NCBI RefSeq assembly: GCF_041381155.1
Contig: NC_091137.1
Span: 20,071,655-20,135,654 of the forward strand
From: Argopecten irradians
Lineage: Eukaryota; Mollusca; Bivalvia; Pectinida; Pectinidae
Reading direction: 5' to 3'
DNA length: 64,000 nucleotides
Numbering within the stretch: position 1 is the stretch's first letter; each line of letters opens with the position of its first letter. The translations under genes were made by a program, and so were the position numbers. Shown here one piece after another: positions 25,241 through 35,600 of the stretch. The notes below the pieces were generated by a model. That model made no database searches. It saw only the letters and a program-made list of their open reading frames with translations, and had not been told where the DNA came from.

Positions 25241-25477
25241 GTCTTGGTCGTAACAAGACAATGTCTAAATGTGAAGAAGGAAATGATAATGACCCGGTGA
25301 AACATTATGCCTTGATATTTAACGATTAAAGATACTTACGAGACAAAGATATACATATAATGTCTCGGTTATTACAAGACAATACGGAACGTCTTGGTGT
25401 TAACAAGACCAACTCTTGTCTGGACATTAACGTTAATCAATTAAAAAAAATCACAATGTCTTAGTGCGGATAAGACA
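25241..25477 (+). other. Four short hairpins with 7-nt loops downstream of env
   Basis: GTCTTG-7 nt-CAAGAC-type stems occur at 25241-25259, 25361-25381, 25391-25409 and 25457-25477. In the last the stem is TGTCTTA/TAAGACA, a paired change relative to the others. They lie between env and the 3' LTR of the fossil element. Confidence 0.6.
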
Positions 25478-25774
25478 AAATGTGACCTCTTCAAGAACCG
25501 TGGTGGATAACGGACCTAAGAACATAAAGAAGCTCTGGATATAACTAAATAAGCAGCAACTGTGGAGATAAACTGTGAATTTTTTATATAGGAACAGCCA
25601 TATTATTACGAAGGATTTTTAACGATGAAGTTACCATGGAACTCGGTGACTGTTAAATAGGTTCAAACTAAAATGGACGTGACTGTGAAATAATATTACT
25701 GATTTTCAACGACGTAGTTACCATGGAACTGTGTGACTGTTAAATACATTGTATGTTCGAACTACAATGGAAGT

Positions 25775-25885
25775 GAATGTGAAATATGTTTGAACTACAA
25801 TGGACGAACTGTGAAATATGTTTGAACTACAATGGACGAACTGTGAAATATGTTTGAACTACAATGGACGAACTGTGAAATATAA
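25775..25885 (+). repeat. 32-bp tandem repeat in the element's 3' region
   Basis: TGTTTGAACTACAATGGACG then AACTGTGAAATA repeats about three times, with diverged copies upstream from about 25660. Confidence 0.8.
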
Positions 25886-26260
25886 TTACTGGCCAACTTT
25901 ATGATGTTGTGACCATAGAACTGTGACTGTAAATAAGACTTTATATTGCATTAATATATTAAAGAGATGTTTAAAGTATAACGTCCAAGATAATTACAAT
26001 ATGTGTATGTACATATTGTGCATTAAGGTAAAGAGGTAAAAAGGTAATTAAAAATATACTAGTGTACATGACGTATGCGAATGAAAGAAGGTTGAAAGGA
26101 GAAATGAATGAAATGGCCACTAGTTACTATTTAGGGAATGTTTTTTTTTTTTTTTTTTTTAAAGGAGGCGGTGGTAAATTGAAATGTTAATAATACTTGA
26201 TACTTTGCGTTAAGAAATATGTAAGCCATTCTGAGAAATGCCTTACATATTGTCTTGTTT

Positions 26261-26275
26261 GAAGAAAGGGGCGAT
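26261..26275 (+). other. Polypurine tract
   Basis: GAAGAAAGGGGCGAT immediately precedes the 3' LTR start at 26276, the expected position for the plus-strand primer. Confidence 0.75.
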
Positions 26276-26824
26276 TGTAACCCTACAGAGGTAGGCAGGC
26301 TAGTAGCCTTGCTTAAGCCCCAATGATATTATTGGTGATAGACGATTGTAACCCTATAGAGATAGACAGGCTAGTAGCCCTGCTTAAGTCCCCATGGATA
26401 TCATTAATAGATATGATATTTGAATATTCCCGCTAGGTAAACAGGAAGTGGGGTACCTGTTGAACCTTGACAGAAGTTGTTATGTTAGCCGTGTATAATT
26501 GTGGATCGCGGGGCTGAGTTAAATTATAGTGTATTTTATAAGAGTACAAGTATTAGTTATTTAATAACAACCATGTATATATTTATTAGGCTGTGTTTAA
26601 TTTCATAGTGCATTATTGTGGTGTATATAGTGTTGCTTAGACCTAGTATTGATGTGTAGTATATTTAAAGGTCAGTAACGCGGGATTGTTTACTCATGTT
26701 TGCAGCCAGAGTTAGGTTGTTGTTTTAAGGCATGGCCAACCTGGGTGACCGAAATATCAGTAAATTGTTACGGCACCTACTTTGTAGCGACTACGTGGGA
26801 TGTTCTGGAAAGCATGGCAGGACA

Positions 26825-26950
26825 TAGTCCGCTAAACCTGCCTATATTATTAGGCTTTTTTTATTATTTTTTTTGCCTAATATATAGACTATATATTAGG
26901 CAAAAAAAATTAAAAAAAAGCCTAATAATATAGGCAGGTTTAGCGGACTA
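26825..26950. mobile_element. 126-bp fully palindromic MITE in the 3' LTR
   Basis: Ends TAGTCCGCTAAACC and GGTTTAGCGGACTA; the whole element folds on itself about a centre near 26887. A 9-bp target duplication GGCAGGACA flanks it (26816-26824 and 26951-26959). The uninterrupted target is seen in the 5' LTR. A 9-bp duplication is typical of MULE elements. Confidence 0.9.
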
Positions 26951-27078
26951 GGCAGGACATCGCACGGTCTATGCACGTGTTAAACTAGGTGACCAACTTA
27001 TTAATTAATTGTTACCGAATAGGTATGGGTATGGTAGGGACTACGTGGAATGTTCTGGAAGGAATGACAGGACATCGC

Positions 27079-27732
27079 CAGGGGCGTAGCTTGAGTCTTT
27101 TACATGTGCAAGCCCAGGCGAGGGGTCTGGGGGCCGCCTAGGCACCCAGCGGGTCCAGGGCAGCGCCCTGGTTAGGGGGTTCAGGGGGGCGAAGCCCCCC
27201 GACGGAAAATGGTTTAAAGGAATTGTTTAGCCCCGAAAATGATGTTTGATAATGCTTGGTATTGCTAAACTAGATTAATTAAAATCAAATGTATAGGTCT
27301 GTTTTCTACCTGTACCTGAAAATTATGCGTTAATATTGAGTACAAAGTGTATGAAAATCTCATGATAAGTCCTACAAGTATCTTGAGTGACTCTAAGGGG
27401 ATTTGATGATAGATTGACGGATTTTTTCTTACGTTATGGAATTTTTTTATGTGTAAAAATCGAATTATACATATATGTGAAAAAATGAATGAATATAAAA
27501 ACAGCGCCTCATATTAAAAGGCATAAAAGTCGCACTGATAGAAAAATACAGCATTAAATTGTCTTCTTAAAGTCTATCTTGACGGGAAGTTTTATTTCTC
27601 TATATCGTTCCAACAAGAGTATGTGTCAGTAGATTGTGTATTTACTCTGGGTTGGGATTTTGTTGGGATAAGTTTTGTTTGTTTGTTGTTGTTTTTTTTT
27701 TGCCTAATATATAGACTTTACATTTGGCAAAA

Positions 27733-27771
<39 letters not shown>

Positions 27772-28155
27772 AGCCTAATAATATAGGCAGGTTTTAGCAG
27801 ACTATCTAAGTAGAATCTACTCTGTGTCACTATAATTTCAGATGTGTCACTTTTCGATATTTCATCTGTCGTCCTTTGACTTTGTTTGTCTATCGTTTTA
27901 AGCTTGAAAAAGCCATCTTGTGTCTTAGAAGATTCATATTAACGCACCAAACAACACAAGCACTAAACACAACAGATACAACTTCAAGTTTCCATTTCCT
28001 CTACGTTTAGGTTATTTAACTTTGATTTTAAATTACATTCAAGACTTTAACGGATCGACATAGATGTTTTAACTTTACCAGACCATGAATAACTCATACT
28101 AGGATTTTTTATGTGCAAGCCCGGGCTTTTTTTTATAGAGCAAGCTACGCCCCTG
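27079..28155. mobile_element. 1.08-kb non-autonomous hAT-like element in the 3' LTR
   Basis: Perfect 15-bp terminal inverted repeats CAGGGGCGTAGCTTG / CAAGCTACGCCCCTG. The target duplication is ATCGC (5 bp; 27074-27078 and 28156-28160). The subterminal left 110 bp is very GC-rich with small hairpins. There is no transposase frame. The CAGGGGCG ends resemble hAT; the 5-bp duplication is shorter than the usual 8 bp, so the superfamily is uncertain. Confidence 0.85.
27700..27806. repeat. Decayed half-copy of the palindromic MITE with (AAAT)n expansion
   Basis: GCCTAATATATAGACT and GCCTAATAATATAGGCAGG match the right half of the 126-bp MITE. The A-rich linker between them has become an (AAAT)n microsatellite (about 27728-27771). 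It lies inside the hAT-like element, so it is a passenger of that element. Confidence 0.75.
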
Positions 28156-28651
28156 ATCGCGTAGTCCACACACCTGTTTAACTGCGCAGTATAGTTTGTG
28201 CAAAATGTGCATATTACAGGCGGTTCTGTCCAGCCTCAACCAAGTCCAGACAGAAAATCAAAACATTTCTATTTTGTTAAGCCTGCATCAGGCGCCGGTA
28301 AGGCTGTATTCTGAATTAAAATTAGTAAATTTTGACAGTTTATGATGAGCTGGGTAACCTTTGGGGCAAGCATTGTCCCAACGGCACGTGTACCAGTCAC
28401 GTACCCAATCATTATAAATAGAGGGCCGCAATAGGCCCCAGTCAGACTGAAATTAGACGGACATCAGACGGGAAAAGACAGACTGGGTACTTTCGCCTCA
28501 CATACACCTACGTCACCGCCTCCTCTAGGGCCACCTTTGAGAGAGAGAGAAAGTGAGAACTCTTGTCTACACTTTGAATAAAAGCCGTCAACAAGCTTCT
28601 ACCCTACTCCTTGTCGTCATTTCGACCAACACAGCCATCCATAGGGCGACA

Positions 28652-28655
28652 GATG
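28652..28655. other. Target-site duplication (GATG), right
   Basis: Matches 15344-15347 and closes the LTR element. Confidence 0.85.
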
Positions 28656-28988
28656 TGTGAACTATTAATCATAATATAATCACTTTTATTGAAGACCAAT
28701 ATTTCAAAAGGTTGTCTTTATATCAATAAGGCTTCAAAACTAATCACGTCAGTTTTCATTGTTGCAGGATCTATGTGTAAAGACAAAGTAATTCTTCTTT
28801 TTTTTTCTTTTGATCAAATCAAGTTATGCACCAAAATCTATATGGTATAAGGAATGCCAAATTTTCCCGATTTCAAAATATCCCAATACAGTACAATGTG
28901 ACTACCAAATAGTCAATAGACCTTAAGTACAAGTTATATTTGTTAGGCTAAGCTAAGTAATCAAGTAAAACACTGTATTAAAATACAT

Positions 28989-28994
28989 TTTATT
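28989..28994 (-). promoter_or_regulatory. Possible polyadenylation signal of the KYAT gene
   Basis: AATAAA on the minus strand, about 630 bases after the stop codon at 29622-29620. It is the first convincing hexamer I see downstream, so it would give a 3' UTR of about 650 bases. Confidence 0.35.
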
Positions 28995-29619
28995 CCACGA
29001 TATAGTTACAACTTTAATTTCCATGAGGCATTTAAAACCACAGTACATGAAATAAAATGTTGTGTAAACAACCAATGTTCTGTACATAGCACAAGACAGT
29101 GGTAACAAGCACTAAATGCATAACAGTTAGTATAACATGATTGGCAATATAACACGATCTGAACTTTTATGTGGCATATATATTACAAGTCTTCTAATGA
29201 GATCTGAGCAATGGCAACAGAGGGAGATAACCCATCCCGACCAGCAGTTACAAATACCATGCTGTGGTTACGTACAAAATGACACACCAGTACATTCACA
29301 TACTGTAAGTACACCAGTCAACCTCTGTAAACATGAACTTGGTGGAATTATTCCCCCCAGTACTGTGTTCTTAAAGTAAAAGTAAAAAATTTGTGAGGGT
29401 CGACAATACTGGAGAGCATACAAAATCTTTGAGTTAGTTCAATGAAACAAAGCAGGTAGTTTAGCATACACAGATGGAGTCGCTTTAATGTTTCTACCCC
29501 CTTTTTCCTATAGTATTTTGATATATGCCCCTCCCCCACTCCATTTATATATTATATTTTGATATAAGTCTGTATATTATTTCATACTGGCATGTTGTTA
29601 AGTTAATCATGAAAGGCAT

Positions 29620-29679
29620 TTACATGGTCCCCTTCCATTCTTTGAATATTACACCAGCCTTCCTTAGAGTCTCAGGATC
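29620..29679 (-). CDS. KYAT3: KYAT exon 12 with stop
   Basis: [19 protein letters not shown] then TAA; matches the family's short C-terminal helix. Confidence 0.92.
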   Translation of the reverse strand, partial: DPETLRKAGVIFKEWKGTM

Positions 29680-32600
29680 CTGAAATAAAACATAACAGAG
29701 TGTTAAACAAAATATAACATATCAGTTACCTCCATGGTTCTGTAGAAGTGCCAAAATATAAATTAGATAAAACAGAAATATCTAAAAGATATATTTTATG
29801 TTCCTACATATTCTGTTGTTGCATATTACAGTTATCTGCCCTTGTGAGAAGGTATTAATTGTGATGTCATGTGATTATAAGCGTAATGTCATATTTTTCA
29901 AAGAAAATTTTGAGAATTGCACTCACAAAATAATGACCTAACAATTGATACCCACCCACAAGGGAAGTAACTCTGTAATATGCAAAGACAGAATATGTAG
30001 CAGTGGGACATTTGATCTGAGGATGGGACGAAGCAGACATAGGTACCACTACAAGCCCCCTATGATGGGATATTTTACAATCCCATCTCCTAGAAATGTT
30101 CCCATTCAAATTAAAATTCCAATATGTGATTACCACTAAAAAGTTGTTTGAAGAAAAGTGATCAGTAGACAGAAGATAAATTGCATCAGCTAACAATAAT
30201 CCTTAAAAACAAATCAGGAATGATGAATTCTTTGTCATGAAATATACACCATTCTGTATCAGAATGGTTAGGCGAACAAACCTCTACAGCAAAGAGCACT
30301 TATTATAGTGAAAAATATAATGTCAATATGAACTCTCAAAGCAAACAAGATCAGTTGGTGTTACAATTTACTGTGTACATTTAAGCATTGAACATTATTT
30401 AATTGGCATTCATAGTCCATATGAATTGAACAGAGGCAAATTCTATGAAGCTAGCACACTTCATGTTGAATTTGCCTTTGTTCAGTCGGCATTCTTATGG
30501 GCTATGAATGCCACCTGAAAGACGTTCAATGCATATAATTTAAATTTGGTTACAATTTTATGATGAAATTCCGAATTTCAAGGGATTTCGCATCTATAAT
30601 GGATAAATCTTTCGGTATCGTCAAGGATGGAACAGCCATTTGAACAGCCATTTTCCATGATTGCTGGCACGACAATTGTGACACTACCATGATAATGACG
30701 TCAAAATAAGCAGCTGTAGTTCATAGTCTATATGAATGAAAACTGCACTTGGTAAGGTTACATAGTGGGACTACAGTGAGAATGCAAATATACCTTGATA
30801 AAGCAGAATCTCATGAAGTTTTCACCAAGCTTTTTATGTCCCTTGGAATAGAATGCTGATGGAGGAATTGCCGTCAATTTCTACAATGTAAGGTTTATAA
30901 CTTATAATAAAGGTTGGAAATAGAAGGCTGATGGAAAAATTACTGTCAATTTCTACAATACAATTGTATAAACTTTTGGCATAAATTCATGCAACTAAAA
31001 GCAATGGACCAATTGCTATAACCATTCCTATGGGCATAACCAATCACCATTGCTATAAACTAACTTATTTTACGCATGTGATTAATTTTTAAGTATTTTG
31101 CAAGCGATAAGAAATCAGGAAAATAAATTCAAATACAGGTAAACTATATAAGTCTGGATCATAAATTTAAATTGGCATGGAATACAAAGTCTTTCTGTGT
31201 GAGACAAAGAAATGAAGTCACAGCAAAAGTAAGATACTGGTACAGTAAATGTTTCATTGGTTAACTGCCTAGGTACATGACCAACTTATAATCTAATTTT
31301 ATGTCTGTTTGCCTCAGAGCATTCTTTTTTCTTTTATTTTCTAATGAATCTGATTCGTCCTCTCATTGGTATCTTAATTCCTCAAATCTCTCAAAGGACA
31401 TAAAATATATCTTTCCCATGTATGAAGTATTATCTTGGAAAAATTTCAGTAAGTTAAACTAAAAGTGTCAGACAGTGACTTAAAATGTTCCTGACCTAAT
31501 TGGTAAGATGACTTATGGAATTTGTTTTTAATCAATCATTTTGGTACTGCATGTTTTTATGTTATTACTTAGGTTACATGTTAAGGTATTCAAACCTACC
31601 TTTGTTGCTGTCATCCATTTAACAAACTTGTAATCGTATGGCTCATCAGCACCATCATCTGGTACTTGAATTTCTGAAACACAAAAGTTACACAATTTAA
31701 AACAGAAAACCAAGTGTCAAATACTCAATAAATAAGCATAAATTTAGATTCTGTCCATCTATGTATCTTGTGTTTATTTGGATATGATTGTATGGGCCAA
31801 TACATATTACAAATCATTGTGACTTTGCTGGTGGAAATCCAGAGTACCTGTAGAAAAACCACCCACCTATTGATCAGTATGATACAACTGGGATTAGAAT
31901 TAGAAATCCAGAGGTGGAGGAATAATGGTAATATGTCAGAATACCTTAACCATTCGGCCAATGTAACACTTCTCTTCTAATGTTTATGATTATTACACTG
32001 TATAGTTTTACATTGCCCCTCAAACATTTCTCTCTAAGTTAACCATTGGGAATGTAGTTGTAAGAATAGCTGTTCATTAATGAGTGTTCCTCAACATGAC
32101 TTACTTTGTTTAAGTTTGGAGAGGTCAGCCATGAGGAAGTATCCACCTTCCGGTACCGTAACGTCCATACCAATGTCCTGTAACATGGCCACTAGTTGGT
32201 CACGCTTGGGTTGAGTTTCCTTGGCCAGAGAGTAAAGATAACAGTTGTCTAGTTGGTTCTTATTTTTCAGATCCAGCTCGTACTCCAGACCAGCGGCCAC
32301 TGCCTCCTGTTACAAGGGAGAAAACAGTGCCATAATATGTCAAGAAACCAATACTGTATCACATGAAAGTATCCTGTATACAATGTCTCTAATAACCAGT
32401 ACTCTGTTATTGACTACTGAGGTGGTGGGGATATCACATGTTTTGTTGTACATCCTATCAACATTAAGGGGTTGGGGTTATTTTGTTGAAAGAAAATACA
32501 TTGTACACAATGTACCCACAAATACTTCATGTTATACAGTACCAGTGTGTCACCTTTAACAAGAGGGCTACCTGTATGTCTGTATGTGCTTGTAACGAGA

Positions 32601-35600
32601 CAATTACCTGTATAGGTGTTGGGCTGGTATAAATACAGTTCTGGTGAAGGATCTGCATTGGTTGAATGAGTGATTGTGGTCCTATGGCCCAGCCTAGCTT
32701 CCATCCTGTACAGCTAAACGTCTTTCCTCCGCTGCCAATAGTAACAGTTCTCTCCCACATTCCTGGCAGGGATGCTAAAGCAGAACAAAGGTTATTAGGT
32801 TTTCACAAATAGTAACAATTCTCTCCCACATTCCTGGCAGGATGCTAAAGGAAAAACACACAGGTGAACTTTAATTCTATACAAGAATTACATGTTATTA
32901 TAAGTATCGCCCGTACCGCATTGTTGATTTATTACATAACTATAATGGAATATTTAAAGACTTCTGAGAAAAAGAGCAAAAAAATAAAGTTAAACATCAA
33001 AAAGTTTCACAGCCTATGAATCCCACACCCTGAAATCAATCCTGCAATAAATGAGGTGGTTGAGGTAATAATGATATCCCTAAGCTGTTTTTTAAGTTTG
33101 GTTAGGATTGGATTTATATTTTTGAGAAACAAAGCTAAACGCAAAACTTTAAAGTCAAGTCTTTAATAGTCTTCAATAGTTTGGCATCCTTAAGTTTCAC
33201 AGCTATGCATCCCACAGCCTGAAATGAATCCTGCAATTATTCGGTGTGTTGATGTGATAACGACGTCCTTCAGCTATGTTTAAAGTATGGTTAAGATTTG
33301 ACTTAAACTTTTTGAGAAACATAGCTAAATGCAAAACTTTAGAGTGAAATGTTGATGACAATGCCGCTGCCGGAAAAATAACACCATAGTATCACCGTTG
33401 CGAGTGATACAAAAACTGTAAAATGAATTCTATTGATAGATCATACCATAAGAAAAACAGATATCACAGATTGTTTGAGTGAAATGTAGCTCATTGATGT
33501 GTTTACACATCTCCTATCAACAGCTTTGCTTACTTAAGCTGGGACAATGTTACATAAACTCAGGACATCTTCTACGGACTAGTTGCATAATGCTCTTAAA
33601 TTGTTTTACCATTGTCAACAAACTTTTGTAGACAATTATTGGCAACAGACTTTTGCAGACAAGCCGTCACTGAAACACATCATGATAAAGAAATGTAGCA
33701 GTTGAAAGAATTGTTGGTAAATAAAATGATATAATCTGTGCTAAGATAGAGACTGGACTGACTGATAGGTATACATATATACTCACCAATCTTTACATGT
33801 TTACAGTTGTCATAGGTGAGCCATTCGTACACCTCATCAGCTATACATATAACATCATGTTTTATACAAAGGTCGGCAATCACCTGGAGCTCATCCTCCT
33901 TGAAAACCTACACAAAAGATAAAGATCATTATTCATCAAATCACTAAACTTTACAATGTAGGGTTACTCTAATAAGATAAAGGTTACCGTGAGGTCATCG
34001 CAAGGTAAACTGACTTATATTTAAATACAATTCACCATAAGGCCAACACCAACTAAATTACGGTAAAACTTCACATTATAGGCTGACCATTTACTGGTGG
34101 CTTTTGTTACTGCTACTGATAGTATTTATCTTAATACAAGCACCTCGTAGTTGACACTTACCTTGCCGATTGGGTTGTTTGGGTTGTTGATGATGATGGC
34201 CTTTGTTTTACTGTTGAATGCCTTGGCCAGTTCTTCAGGATCAAGTTTCCAGTCTGCACTGGACATGGCACCAGTTTTTGTCTAAAATACACAAGTATTG
34301 GACATCATATCCAAATTGCTGTTATCTATATATACACTAGCCTGTGTTAGAGATATACAAACATTGACATCACCATCTGTTTACAGATACTACTTACTGG
34401 TCTAATGGGTACAAATACAGGTGTCGCTCCAGCTACCATAGACATCGGTTCATAACAGTCAAAGTAGGGTTCAACGATGATAACCTGTAGATAATGATTA
34501 TACATTAACCATTTAGTTAAACACAAAAATCTTGTTGGATAAATAACTTTTCTATACTTTTTGTAGGTAGAAATAAGACATTTTGCTCATAAACACATGA
34601 CTTACTCATAATATGGACAGATATATGTAAATAGAGAAAGTCACTGTGTTAGTATCATATTGGTAGTACTCACCTCATCCCCTGGGTTCACCAAACCTTG
34701 GACAGCACAGAAGAGCACACCATACGCTCCTACACAGACAGTGATGTCTGTCAATGGGTTAATCTCGTGTTTCATGATTGGGCCGTACAGCTTAGACAGA
34801 ACATTAACCAGTCGCGGGTGACCCTATTACATAAAATTACAGACGGTTAGATACAACACATTTCCTGTAGTCTTTTAAAACATAACATAGAAAATAAAAA
34901 CTATTTAAGCTATGAAGAGAGCCCCCATATTACTTTTAAAATACTCCACTTATGTACTGTGTTTGTATACCTAATATGTTACTACAGGCATACATTGCAT
35001 GCTTCAAACAATTGCATTTACACAGGAAACGATTGTCACTCAGCCATTACCTATCTGTGTGGTGGTACTTTTTATACATCAATGATTTATTCTTATTAGG
35101 GCTCATCAGCAGTGACACTCTACTATCCATTTTTGGACACCTCAATAATATATACTTTCCGATTATGTTCACTCATGAACCAAAGTCTACATAACACATT
35201 ACTACATCCTTTTCCCAGAAACCTTCCATCCTTATAAAATTGTGTCTAAAATAAGTAACTGTATCGCAGTACTGAAACTTTTCATTCACGATATTTTTGA
35301 CAATTATTTCACAATTATTTATAAGTATGTTATTACTATGCTGTTAGTTTATATACTTACATAACTACGGGCATACTGTTTGTATACTTACATAACTACG
35401 GGCATACTGTTTGTATACTTACATAACTACGGGCATACTGTTTGTATACTTACATAACTATGGGCATACTGTTTGTATACTTACATAACTACGGGCATAC
35501 TGTTTGTATACTTACATAACTACAGACATACTGTTTGTATACTTACATAACTACGGGCATACTGTTTGCAAACTTACATAACTACGGGCATACTGTTTGT

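Larger units (their letters stand above)
15348..28651 (+). mobile_element. Env-bearing Ty3/Gypsy LTR element (young, broken fossil)
   Basis: A 13.3-kb element bounded by near-identical LTRs and a 4-bp GATG target duplication. The order is LTR, leader, gag with a zinc knuckle, protease, reverse transcriptase, RNase H, integrase, F-like env, purine-rich tract, LTR. This domain order is Metaviridae (Ty3/Gypsy), and the env places it with the errantivirus-like, envelope-carrying lineages. Without its nested insertions it is about 11 kb. By eye the LTRs differ at well under 1% of aligned positions, so integration is recent. It is broken, with roughly five interruptions of its frames plus one large insertion in gag. 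Two further DNA elements sit in the 3' LTR. Confidence 0.92.
26276..28651 (+). repeat. 3' LTR, expanded by two insertions
   Basis: It matches the 5' LTR end to end apart from two clean insertions, at 26825-26950 and 27079-28155, each with its own target duplication. Total 2376 bp against 1162 bp for the 5' copy. Confidence 0.93.

Noticed and set aside
26700-26933. Plus-strand 77-codon frame
   Set aside because: It runs from LTR sequence into the palindromic MITE, so it is accidental.
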